A stretch of DNA of 64,000 nucleotides from Chromohalobacter moromii (GTDB taxonomy: Bacteria; Pseudomonadota; Gammaproteobacteria; Pseudomonadales; Halomonadaceae), in NCBI RefSeq assembly GCF_023091865.1, contig NZ_JAHXDI010000002.1:558001-622000 (forward strand). The letters run 5' to 3'. Numbering within the stretch: position 1 is the stretch's first letter; every line of letters begins with the position of its first letter. Positions 55,480 through 63,868 of this stretch are shown here, piece after piece. Below the pieces are notes generated by a model. It saw nothing but the letters and a program-made list of their open reading frames with translations, was not told the DNA's origin and did no database searches. The translations under genes were made by a program, and so were the position numbers.

Positions 55480-56579
55480 GGTGGCTCTCCTTCAAGAGAC
55501 TCAATTTTGTAGAATCCCAGTTGCCAGTACCAAGCGCCATACCTCGCTTATCGTGTAAGCTATGAGAACAACCAATCGAAAATAATAGTCCAATCAGCCA
55601 AATATTCATCCTCGGACGATCTATAGCACGATCGGAAATGCCACCATTCGTTTGACGTAGATACCAGAAGTCGACAAGATTGCTCGCCTGTCTTTGTATG
55701 GCGTAATGCCCTAGTGTGGTGAGCTCCCCCTACTTGATTCTTGTTGGCCGACACCAAAAAATCAAATGTTTCGGAGAAATCCGCAAAGCGCGGTGGTTAA
55801 CGTGACTGGGTGCCGCCGAACAGATATTAGGTAGCACGCGCCTTTTCACACTTGAACGCGCATGCCGTTCAACAATGTTATGCAGCGAGCTCGACTACCT
55901 CTTATCTTATTGAAAAATCCATAAAACAAGTATAGTTTGGCAGCATGCTACGGTTCATCGTGCATGCCGCATATCCCCGATGGACGTGCTGGTAACCTTA
56001 TGCCGGTATGTCCGCTTTGGATCGGAAACGGTCAGTTTTCTCAAGCAATATTGAGAGTAACACTCTGCCTCACTCCACTTCGCTTCTCTACGAAAAGGCC
56101 CTAGCCTTTCATCGTGTAAGCGGTAAAACGCATCATTCCGCATCATTTTTCTGGCCCATGAACCGCTACGCACCTCAGCAACGGCGGGGGCTTGCCACTC
56201 TTCACAACGCCCCATCAGCCCGCAGGCGGAGCGTGGAGTCGACAGCGCGCCGTCGCCGAAGGGCGCAACCGGGGTTGTTCGGGCCCCAGGAGAGGCCACA
56301 GCCACCCTAATTGATACATTCCAGTAACACTCTGGACTATACAGGCTTAGTCAGGAATCACTAATTCGTCTAGCGGCCTGGGTATGGCTGGGCTTGAACG
56401 TTACCTGGACTGATCGACTGATTTTGAGTGGTTAGCTTGATCACTCGGCGGGCGCTTGCCGCTATGCTGGTTGATAGGTATTGCTGCGGGCATAGGGTAG
56501 GAATCGAGTGCAGCGAATCGGTTGGTGGTCTAATGCAGGTTCGAGAGGCTTCGTTCTCCTAACAATCAGGGGGTGACAC
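55480..56579. other. Gene-poor region, about 1.1 kb
   Basis: No open frame here has a ribosome site with recognisable protein character. Base composition is lower in GC than the flanking core genes. The two strands carry only short frames (for example 55955-56305) that look random. It may hold decayed genes or unrecognised small RNAs. Confidence 0.4.
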
Positions 56580-56939
56580 ATGAACAATTTTTGGGCGCTG
56601 GGCACTGCCATCTTGGCCATGGCGACTCCCTACGTCTCGGCAACTGCCAGCGCCGCTGACTTCGAGTGCAGTCGGGATGGCATCCGGTCATCAATGATTG
56701 AGAAGCGGGGCGCTTTTCTTGTGTTTCTAAAGGGGGTCGAGGATCCACAACCGGTTCTCGAAGAGTTTCAGAACGAGTTCAAGGCACTTCAGGAGCGAGA
56801 TGATTACGAGAGCACCTACGCGGAGCTAGAAAGCCTGGACGAGAATCCCGATCAGCAGCCATCGCCTGAGCTTTGTGAAAGGGTTCAGGAGTCCGGCGAG
56901 ATCGTTGATAACTTCATCGAGTCCAACTCTGGTCGTTGA
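56580..56939 (+). CDS. Hypothetical secreted protein
   Basis: 119 residues. Signal peptide MNNFWALGTAILAMATPYVS with likely cleavage at ASA-AD. The mature part is very acidic and probably helical, with two cysteines (DFECSRDG and ELCERV) that could pair. AGGGGG precedes the ATG. No family recognised; periplasmic location is inferred from the signal. Orphan gene just upstream of the tRNA. Confidence 0.6.
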   Translation: MNNFWALGTAILAMATPYVSATASAADFECSRDGIRSSMIEKRGAFLVFLKGVEDPQPVLEEFQNEFKALQERDDYESTYAELESLDENPDQQPSPELCERVQESGEIVDNFIESNSGR

Positions 56940-57028
56940 TTCTTGTCAGAAAGCGCCCGATCCAGATGCTGACGGTTACAGGACGAAGAAGACGAGTAGC
57001 TGCGAAGCAGGCACGATCATGAGTGACG

Positions 57029-57105
57029 TGGCGCCCCCGATAGGGTTCGAACCTATGACCTATCCCTTAGGAGGGGATTGCTCTATCCAGCTGAGCTACG
57101 GGGGC
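57029..57105 (-). tRNA. tRNA-Arg (anticodon CCU)
   Basis: Read on the minus strand, the 77-base sequence begins GCCCCCGTAGCTCAGCTGG. It has a 7-bp acceptor stem (GCCCCCG with CGGGGGC), anticodon stem ATCCC/GGGAT with loop CTCCTAA, so anticodon CCT. T loop GGTTCGAACC is present, and CCA is encoded at the 3' end (57031-57029). It decodes AGG. Its 3' end faces the gene-poor region, as expected for an island integration site. Confidence 0.97.
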
Positions 57106-57171
57106 GTGGCGGGGTGGGCATTATAAGCGTCCCGGGACGCGGGATAAACCCATGGCACGTTTCGGCGTGCC

Positions 57172-59730
57172 CTATTGTGCCTGTAACGCCAAGGGATAGA
57201 GGGGGAGGGGCGTGCCGGCCAGATAGTGTGCTTCGAGTTCTTCGCTTGGTACGGGATGCCCGATAAGGAAGCCCTGTGCCATGTCGCAGCCCATTTGGCG
57301 CAAGACCTCGAGTTGCTCGGCCGTTTCGACGCCCTCGGCGAGTACCATGCGTTGCATGGCATGTGCCATGTCGATGATGCCACCGACGAAACGACGTTGC
57401 TGTGGACGTTCGACGAGATGGCGAATGACGGCCTGGTCGATCTTGACGATATCGATGGGAAGCTGGCTGGCGTACGTCAGCGATGAGACGCCAGAGCCGA
57501 AGTCATCGAGGGCGATTTGGGCGCCCAGCCGTCGTGCGTGCTGGAGTTGGTTATAGGCCAGGTCGATGTCATGAAACTGGGTAGTTTCCACGACCTCGAC
57601 ATTGAGGAACGGCGAGGCGAGGGCATGGCGCTTGCGTGCTTGTGCCATATCCTCGGCGAGCTGGCCAGACTCGACCTGATCGCGCGTGACGTTGATGCTC
57701 ACGGTGACTGCCATGTGGCAGGCCTGAAAGCGTTGGGCGGTACGTGCTGCCTGGTGGACGAGCCAGGTGCTATAGGCGCGCTCGAGTGAGGAATGATTGA
57801 CGACATCGATGAAATGGTGCGGCGCGAGCAGACCCTGCTCGGGGTGATGCCAGCGCACCAGGGCCTCGAAGCTCACGATGCGCTCATCGGTCAGCGACAA
57901 GATGGGCTGATAGAACAGCGCCAACTCTTCCTGGTCCAGCGCGTTCTGCAGGCGTGTGTAGAGATCGTAACCATCGCTTGGATGTCGTTGACTCATCGCG
58001 ACGCGGTTCTTGCCTTGGCTCTTGGCCTCGTACATGGCGCTGTCGGCGGCCGCGATCAATGCGTTCGCTGCGAATTGACTGTCCTCGGTATAGGCGACCC
58101 CGACGGAGGCCGAGAGCGTAATGCTATGCTCGTTGCGCAGGCTGATGGGGCTGATCAGGTCGTCGAGGATCTTCAAGGCGACTTTCTCAGCCTTTTCTGC
58201 GCTGCGCATGCCTGCCAGGGCAATGACGAACTCGTCGCCTCCCAGCCGCGCCACCAAGTCAGTGCTGCGTGTTTGCTGCTTGAGCCGCTGGGCGATGATC
58301 ACCAGGGCTTCATCGCCTGCCGCGTGGCCGTATGTATCGTTGATGGGTTTGAAATCGTCGAGATCGATGAATAGCACGGCGATCCCGATCCCGGTGTAGG
58401 ACAGTCCGGAGAGCAGGTTTTCCAGCGCCCCTCCAAAATGCTCGCGATTGAAGAGGCTGGTGAGCGGATCGTAGATGGCGCGCCGCTCGAGTCGTGCCTG
58501 CTTCAGGTGTTTCTGGGTGATGTCGCGAAACACGGCGATGTAGTGCGTGATGGTGCCGTGGATATCGTGGATCGCCGAGATAGTGACGTTTTCGATGAGC
58601 TGACCACCGTCCTTGCGAACGTTCCAGATATCGCCCGTCCAGTACCCTTGTTGGTGCACGGTGTCGAACAAGTTGGTATAGAACTGCGCATCATGTTTAC
58701 CCGAGGACAGTAAGTGAGGCGTGTGTCCCAAGGCTTCCTCCGCACTGTATCCGGTCAACTGCGTGAAGGCGGGATTGACGTCGATGATGCGTTTGTCGGC
58801 ATCGGTTACGAGGATGCCATCATGGGTGCTGTCGAAAACCGTCTCGGCTAGCGCCATGCGTTCCGTGGCGAGCTTGCGTGCGGTGACATCGGTCAAATAG
58901 CCATGCCACAGCGTGCCTCCGTTGGCCAGCCGTGTGGGCATGGCGGCGCATTCCAGCCAGCGCAACCCCCGAGTGGGATGATGATAACGAAAGGCCCTTT
59001 GCCATAGTCTTAGCGATGTGGCGGAGCATGAAAGTGCGTCACGCAGCTGCTGTCGATCCTCCGGAGCGATCCGGGACAATAATGTCTCGGCGTCTTGTTG
59101 CAGGGCGTCGCGCTCGATGCCGCAATAGTCGCCCAGCCGGGGGCTGATGTAGGAAAAGTGGCCCTGCCCGTTGGGCCATTGCCGATATTGAAACAGCACG
59201 CCGGGTGCCTGGGCACTGAGCTGTTCGAGGAGGCGGCCTTGGATGCGCCAGCGGGTGCGAGATCGATGTTGTTCATTGATATCGCGCTGCACGCTGATCA
59301 GGTAGCAATGTCCCTCCTGACTGTATAGTGGGGCCAGCATCAGTTCGCTGTCGAAACGGGTGCCATCCTTGCGGCGGTTTTCGAGGGTTAGCGTCAGCGG
59401 TGTGTGTTCTTCGATGGCACGGTGCAGGCGATGGTTGGCCTCTGGGTCCGTGTCGCCCGTCTGCAGCAAGCGGCAGGAGCGCCCCAACACTTCCTCGCGA
59501 TCATAGCCGGTGAGTTGCTCGAAGCCCTTGTTGACGAATATCAGGGGGCTGCCAGGCTGCTCACCATCGGCAATCGTGAGTGCAACGCCTGATACTTCCA
59601 GCAATTCGGTCAGTGACGGAGGCAAGGTATGTGGGGCCAAGGTCTCGTGTCCTCTACGACATCCACGCGAAGACGTGGGAATGGCGCTATTTCGCCGGCC
59701 ACCGGCCGGAGCGCGATCGAGTGGCGTCAT
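57172..59730 (-). CDS. PAS-GGDEF-EAL c-di-GMP turnover protein
   Basis: 852 residues, no membrane segment. Three PAS regions: about 45-155 (FVNKGFEQLTGYDREEVLG), 165-290, and 295-415 (IIDVNPAFTQLTGYSAEEALG). The GGDEF domain has an intact RLGGDEFVIAL site and an RSTD inhibition site five residues upstream. The EAL domain has SFEALVRWHHPEQG, the Asn of VSINVT, EVVE, IALDDFGSG, VKID and AEGVET, so it should be catalytic too. Both activities are possible, with output set by the PAS inputs. No ribosome site is seen at the ATG 59730, so the true start may be internal. Confidence 0.9.
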   Translation of the reverse strand: MTPLDRAPAGGRRNSAIPTSSRGCRRGHETLAPHTLPPSLTELLEVSGVALTIADGEQPGSPLIFVNKGFEQLTGYDREEVLGRSCRLLQTGDTDPEANHRLHRAIEEHTPLTLTLENRRKDGTRFDSELMLAPLYSQEGHCYLISVQRDINEQHRSRTRWRIQGRLLEQLSAQAPGVLFQYRQWPNGQGHFSYISPRLGDYCGIERDALQQDAETLLSRIAPEDRQQLRDALSCSATSLRLWQRAFRYHHPTRGLRWLECAAMPTRLANGGTLWHGYLTDVTARKLATERMALAETVFDSTHDGILVTDADKRIIDVNPAFTQLTGYSAEEALGHTPHLLSSGKHDAQFYTNLFDTVHQQGYWTGDIWNVRKDGGQLIENVTISAIHDIHGTITHYIAVFRDITQKHLKQARLERRAIYDPLTSLFNREHFGGALENLLSGLSYTGIGIAVLFIDLDDFKPINDTYGHAAGDEALVIIAQRLKQQTRSTDLVARLGGDEFVIALAGMRSAEKAEKVALKILDDLISPISLRNEHSITLSASVGVAYTEDSQFAANALIAAADSAMYEAKSQGKNRVAMSQRHPSDGYDLYTRLQNALDQEELALFYQPILSLTDERIVSFEALVRWHHPEQGLLAPHHFIDVVNHSSLERAYSTWLVHQAARTAQRFQACHMAVTVSINVTRDQVESGQLAEDMAQARKRHALASPFLNVEVVETTQFHDIDLAYNQLQHARRLGAQIALDDFGSGVSSLTYASQLPIDIVKIDQAVIRHLVERPQQRRFVGGIIDMAHAMQRMVLAEGVETAEQLEVLRQMGCDMAQGFLIGHPVPSEELEAHYLAGTPLPLYPLALQAQ

Positions 59731-59899
59731 GTGTGTTGAATAGACGCCGTGCGCCGTGCGTGAAAGCCCCGTCTGGTCTGGGCTGGAGGCATACGGCCAG
59801 CAGCGATAGACTACCCCTTTTTTACATTCCAGTGCCAGGCTTTGAGTGGAAAAGTGTCTTCAATCGCCGACATTTTAGAAAACGCTGGATAGTTAGGGG

Positions 59900-60676
59900 A
59901 TGTCATTGGTCACCCACGACCGCATTTTCGACGGCTTGGCCGACAAGTTTGAACGCGGCCTCTACGGCACGCCGCGCGGTGCGATTCGTTTGGCGGTTCT
60001 GGAACACGTGTTACCGCGCGAATTGCCCACCGATGGGCGGCCCGTGCTGGATGTGGGCGCCGGCCTGGGCCAGATGAGCATGTGGCTGGCGCAACGTGGC
60101 CATGCGGTCACCATGGTCGAGCCCTCGCGGGACATGCGTGAACGTGCCATCGCGGGCATAGGCGATCTGGCCGTCACGCCCGTCGATGCCACCTGGCAGA
60201 CACTGCCCGAACGCGCGCCGGGGCCGTGGGGGCTGATCGTATGCCACGCGGTTCTGGAGTGGTTGGCAGCGCCCCAGGCGGCCTTCGCACAACTCGCCAT
60301 GCTGCTGGCGCCGGGTGGCTATCTTTCGTTGATGGTCTTCAACCGCGATGCGTTGCGGTTCTCCAACGTGATCAAGGGCAACTTGGACAAGGTGCTCGAT
60401 GATCGGCTGGAAGGGCTCGGGAAACGCCAGCGCCTGACGCCGATCTCGCCGCTCACCGATGCCCAAATACGCGCATGGAGTGCGGCGGAAGGCTTGTCGA
60501 TCGAGTCGGTGACGGGCGTGCGCATCTTCCACGATTACCTAGCGGAGCGCCATCCCGCGCCGGAGCAGCTCGAGAAGATCATCGAACTCGAGCGTCGTTA
60601 CTGCCAGCAGGAACCGCACTGGCGTCTAGGGCGTTATCTGCATTACACCCTGTACAAACCGGAGACCGTGTCATGA
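59900..60676 (+). CDS. cmoM: tRNA uridine 5-oxyacetic acid methyltransferase CmoM
   Basis: 258 residues. Class I SAM-dependent methyltransferase: IFDGLADKFERGLYGTPRGAIR, VLDVGAGLGQMSMWLAQRGH (SAM motif I) and CHAVLEWLAAPQAAF. TGVRIFHDYL and LERRYCQQEPHWRLGRYLHY match the C-terminus of E. coli CmoM (SmtA). It methylates cmo5U at the tRNA wobble position. The stop overlaps the rsmC start (ATGA). Confidence 0.92.
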   Translation: MSLVTHDRIFDGLADKFERGLYGTPRGAIRLAVLEHVLPRELPTDGRPVLDVGAGLGQMSMWLAQRGHAVTMVEPSRDMRERAIAGIGDLAVTPVDATWQTLPERAPGPWGLIVCHAVLEWLAAPQAAFAQLAMLLAPGGYLSLMVFNRDALRFSNVIKGNLDKVLDDRLEGLGKRQRLTPISPLTDAQIRAWSAAEGLSIESVTGVRIFHDYLAERHPAPEQLEKIIELERRYCQQEPHWRLGRYLHYTLYKPETVS

Positions 60677-61668
60677 GTGCGGAGACGCCCCCTTGCCAGT
60701 TGCTTGCCCGTCAGTCCCATGATTATCGCGATTGGTTATGGGTCGCGCCGCCTCGCGATGCCTGGTTGGAAACGAACGGCGGCAGCGTGTGGAGCGCGGA
60801 TGCGGCGGTTTGTCAGGCATGGCGGGCGCGTGGAAGCCGCGTTTACGACGGCCTCGCGCCGGTGCTGGAAGCGCCGGTCGCCGGTGCCGTGTTGTTCTGG
60901 CCCAAGACGCATGCGCTAGGCGAGTGGTGGTTGCTAGCGCTATGCGCGGTGTTGCCCGAAGGTACGCCGCTGCAGGTCGTCGGCGAGCATCAAGGGGGCG
61001 TCAAGCGGGTGCTCAAATCGCTGGCCGCCCTGGGGCTCGGATGCCGCAAGGTGGATAGCGCGCGACGCTGTACGCTGTACGCTACGCGCACGGCGTCGCT
61101 GTCCCTGTCGCCAGAGGCTGCTTGGACCACGTTCGAGGCCGCAGGACTCAGCGTGGCGAGTCATCCCGGCGTATTCGGCCATGGCAAGCTCGATGACGGC
61201 ACGCGCTTGTTGCTCGAGACACTGCCCGGCGCTCTCGGCGATCCGGCGGGGCGTCACCTGCTCGATATGGGATGTGGCGACGGCATTCTCGCTGCCTGGC
61301 TCGGCGTACGAGGTGCAAGCGTCTCGGCGGTGGATCTCAACGCCTTCGCGGTGGCTGCGACGCGTCGCACACTCGCCGCCAATCAGGTGGCGGGGGAGGC
61401 ATGGCAGAGCGATGTCTACAGCGAAGTGTCGGGAAAATTCGATGCCATCGTCAGTAACCCGCCTTTTCATCAGGAGCGTGCCATCGACTACGGCCCGGCG
61501 GCGCGCTTGATACGCGAGGCGCCCGGCAAACTGGTTCGGGGGGGCAGCCTGATCCTGGTGGCCAACGCCTTTCTGCCGTACCCCCGCTTGCTGGAAGAAA
61601 CCTTCGGTGACTTTATGGTGCTCGCCGATGATCGGCGGTTTCGTATATATCGCGCCATCAAGTGCTAG
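60673..61668 (+). CDS. rsmC: 16S rRNA (guanine1207-N2)-methyltransferase RsmC
   Basis: 331 residues from MSAETPPCQLLARQSHDYRD, with two tandem methyltransferase-like domains. The N-terminal one is degenerate, as usual in RsmC. The C-terminal one has HLLDMGCGDGILAAWLG, SAVDLNAFAVAATRRTLAAN and the catalytic IVSNPPFHQ, with FGHGKLDDGTRLLLETLP before it. A longer frame from 60475 lies inside cmoM and is rejected. Translationally coupled to cmoM by ATGA. Confidence 0.94.
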   Translation: MSAETPPCQLLARQSHDYRDWLWVAPPRDAWLETNGGSVWSADAAVCQAWRARGSRVYDGLAPVLEAPVAGAVLFWPKTHALGEWWLLALCAVLPEGTPLQVVGEHQGGVKRVLKSLAALGLGCRKVDSARRCTLYATRTASLSLSPEAAWTTFEAAGLSVASHPGVFGHGKLDDGTRLLLETLPGALGDPAGRHLLDMGCGDGILAAWLGVRGASVSAVDLNAFAVAATRRTLAANQVAGEAWQSDVYSEVSGKFDAIVSNPPFHQERAIDYGPAARLIREAPGKLVRGGSLILVANAFLPYPRLLEETFGDFMVLADDRRFRIYRAIKC

Positions 61669-61677
61669 GCACTTTTT
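61660..61677 (+). terminator. Short terminator overlapping the rsmC stop
   Basis: AAGTGC (61660-61665), loop TAG (the stop codon itself), GCACTT (61669-61674), with T-run to 61677. The stem is short, but its placement between convergent rsmC and greB fits. Confidence 0.5.
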
Positions 61678-61688
61678 CAGAAAAGAAC

Positions 61689-62228
61689 TTAGGCATCGGG
61701 ATCGGCGTAGGCGATGTCCGTAATCACGTAAGTAGTGTCGCCGGCTGGGGCGTTGACGGTGACGTCTTCGTCGAGCCCTTTGCCCAACAAGGCGCGAGCG
61801 AGCGGGGCGTCGACGCTGACCCAATGTTTGTCGGTGTCGGTTTCGTCGTGGCCCACGATGCGGATTGCCAGCTCCTCGCCGTGTTCATCCTCGAGCGTGA
61901 CATAGGCGCCGAAGTATACCCGTGAAGTGTCGGCGGGTAGGCGGTCGACGACTTGAACCTCATCCAGGCGTTTGCCGAGATAGCGGATACGCGCGAGGAC
62001 GCGGTTGAGCTCTTTCTTGTTATAGGTGTAGTCGGCGTTCTCGCTGCGGTCCCCCTGGGCGGCGGCTTCGCCGACCTTGGTGGAAAGCGCGGGACGTTTG
62101 ACGCGGGAAAGATGCTCATGGATGCCCTTGAGCCGGGCATAGCCCTGTGCCGTGATCAGCGGGCTCTTCTTTTCCTGGCGCGGGTCCTTGGCAGGATCGC
62201 GCCAGCGGGTCATGTTGCGGCCTTTCAT
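61689..62228 (-). CDS. greB: Transcription elongation factor GreB
   Basis: 179 residues. N-terminal coiled coil with LITAQGYARLKGIHEHLSRVKRP and the acidic tip GDRSENADYTYNKKELNRV, the Gre signature that stimulates RNA polymerase transcript cleavage. The C-terminal FKBP-like domain has SVDAPLARALLGKGLDEDVTV. The GreB-type Arg-rich opening (MTRWRDPAKDPRQ) separates it from GreA. ATG 62228 has GGAGG seven bases upstream, so it is preferred to the internal ATG at 62213. Confidence 0.94.
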   Translation of the reverse strand: MKGRNMTRWRDPAKDPRQEKKSPLITAQGYARLKGIHEHLSRVKRPALSTKVGEAAAQGDRSENADYTYNKKELNRVLARIRYLGKRLDEVQVVDRLPADTSRVYFGAYVTLEDEHGEELAIRIVGHDETDTDKHWVSVDAPLARALLGKGLDEDVTVNAPAGDTTYVITDIAYADPDA

Positions 62229-62425
62229 GCCTACCTCCAGAGCGTGGAATGCTTACCCTACGCAAGCCTTGCCGGTACGCCAACCCCGCTACCCGGTGCG
62301 GAACCGTCGAGACGGCAACTCGAACTACGACGAATCGACTTAGCGATTAATTCAAACGTTCGTTACATTTTAGGGCGAGTGAACATATCCATCATCGCAA
62401 TGGTGCAGCATGCCAGGAGGTCGCC

Positions 62426-63109
62426 ATGCAGGTTCGTTATGTTGAAGGAGCACGCCGCCGATGCCGTCTCGTTCCGGCACGTCTTTATGTTGTCTTGTGC
62501 GCCGCATTGATCGGTGCGCTCAGTAGCGCTATGGCCTGGGCCGATGATTCGCCGGATGGTGTGTATCCGTTGATGTCGCGTTGGGGAAACGTGGAGTATG
62601 GCATGCAGGGCGCGGCACAGGAAAAGGCGCTTGCAAGCCTGGCGGAAGAGGCCGGTGCTCTCGCTGAGTCGCATCCCGACAACGCACATGTATTGACGGC
62701 CGAGGGAATTATTCTTGCCTCGTACGCCAAGGCCAAAGGCGGTCTCGGGGCGCTGGATCTGGCGAAGCGTGCCCGCAAGGCGCTGGAACGTGCCATCGAG
62801 CTCGACCCGCGCGGCGATAACGGTTCTGCCTATGTGACGCTGGGCGCGCTATACGATCGTGCGCCGGGCTGGCCCGTGTCGTTCGGCGATGACGACAAAG
62901 CCGGTGAACTGTTGCGTCGCGCGCTGGAAATTCGTGGCGATGGCATCGACACTCATTACTTCTATGCCACGTATCTCCGTGACGAGGGGCGCCGCGCCGA
63001 GGCACGTCGCCACGCGCAGCAGGCCGTCGATGGCCGGGCCCGCAAGGGACGCGATTCTGACGAGGCGTTGCGAGAGAAAGCGCGGCGGCTATTGGACGAA
63101 TTGTCATAG
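62426..63109 (+). CDS. Secreted tetratricopeptide-repeat protein
   Basis: 227 residues. N-terminal signal peptide (hydrophobic VVLCAALIGALSSAMA, cleavage near AWA-DD). Helical repeats follow: HVLTAEGIILASYAKAKGG, AKRARKALERAIELDP, and KAGELLRRALEI then HYFYATYLRDEGRRAEARRHAQQAVD, in the TPR spacing. Similar TPR proteins occur in many gammaproteobacteria, some next to TRAP transporters as TatT. Partner unknown. AAGGAG or similar is not clear before the ATG, so the start could shift. Confidence 0.72.
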   Translation: MQVRYVEGARRRCRLVPARLYVVLCAALIGALSSAMAWADDSPDGVYPLMSRWGNVEYGMQGAAQEKALASLAEEAGALAESHPDNAHVLTAEGIILASYAKAKGGLGALDLAKRARKALERAIELDPRGDNGSAYVTLGALYDRAPGWPVSFGDDDKAGELLRRALEIRGDGIDTHYFYATYLRDEGRRAEARRHAQQAVDGRARKGRDSDEALREKARRLLDELS

Positions 63110-63235
63110 AAGAGCGCCGGCGCGGTTGGCATTGCCATGCCGCGTCGGGATAATGAGGCGCATTGTGCCCGTGTTCGGGGGCGACGCGCCTTGCACCGTG
63201 CCGCCTCGTTCATGGCTTTATTGTCAGGAGGCGTC

Positions 63236-63865
63236 ATGGCTGAACAGGCTCACCCCTACACGCCGCGTTACGCGCATGAGTCGGTTGAGGAGCGCTTCGA
63301 TGAAACGCTGCAGTCGGGATTCTTCAGTCTCGAGCGGCGTCATTATCGGCATCGTCGTTTTGACGGCGGATGGAGCGAACGTGTCCTCCGTGAAGTCCAT
63401 GTGCGCCACGACGCGGTCGGCGTGCTGCTTTACGATCCGCAGCGTGATTGCGTGGTGCACGTCGAACAAATACGTGCCGGCGCGTTGGACGATCCGCTAA
63501 GTCCCTGGAAGCTGGAGCCCGTGGCGGGATTGGTCGACGCAGGCGAGACCAGTGCCGAGGTCGCCCGCCGTGAATCCATGGAAGAAGCGGGCTGTGAGAT
63601 CGGCGAGTTGATCGAATTGTATACGTACTATCCGAGCCCCGGCGCGTGCACCGAGCGAGTTACCTTGTTCTGCGGGCTGGTGGATAGCGATGGTTTGGGG
63701 GGTGTGCATGGTCTCGAGAGCGAAAACGAAGATATTCAGGTCCACGTACTGAGCTTTGCCAAGACCTGGGCGCTGCTCGAGCAAGGCGTCATCGATAACG
63801 CGATGTCCCTGATCGCGTTGAATTGGCTGGTGCGTGAGCGTGCCTCGCTACGGGCAAGGAGGTAG
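63236..63865 (+). CDS. nudF: ADP-ribose pyrophosphatase
   Basis: Splits ADP-ribose to AMP and ribose-5-phosphate. 209 residues from MAEQAHPYTPRYAHESVEER, with AGGAGG upstream; a longer frame from 63137 is rejected. Nudix box GLVDAGETSAEVARRESMEEAG is complete. EPVAGLVDAGE and YPSPGACTERVTLFCG are typical of NudF/YqiE. A DUF1249 (YqiB) gene follows three bases later, the same order as in E. coli. Confidence 0.94.
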   Translation: MAEQAHPYTPRYAHESVEERFDETLQSGFFSLERRHYRHRRFDGGWSERVLREVHVRHDAVGVLLYDPQRDCVVHVEQIRAGALDDPLSPWKLEPVAGLVDAGETSAEVARRESMEEAGCEIGELIELYTYYPSPGACTERVTLFCGLVDSDGLGGVHGLESENEDIQVHVLSFAKTWALLEQGVIDNAMSLIALNWLVRERASLRARR

Positions 63866-63868
63866 AAA

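Noticed and set aside
55867-55883. GTTCAAC and GTTATGC close together, resembling integron attC core sites
   Set aside because: The two cores are only three bases apart with no imperfect inverted repeat between them, and GTTATGC does not fit GTTRRRY.
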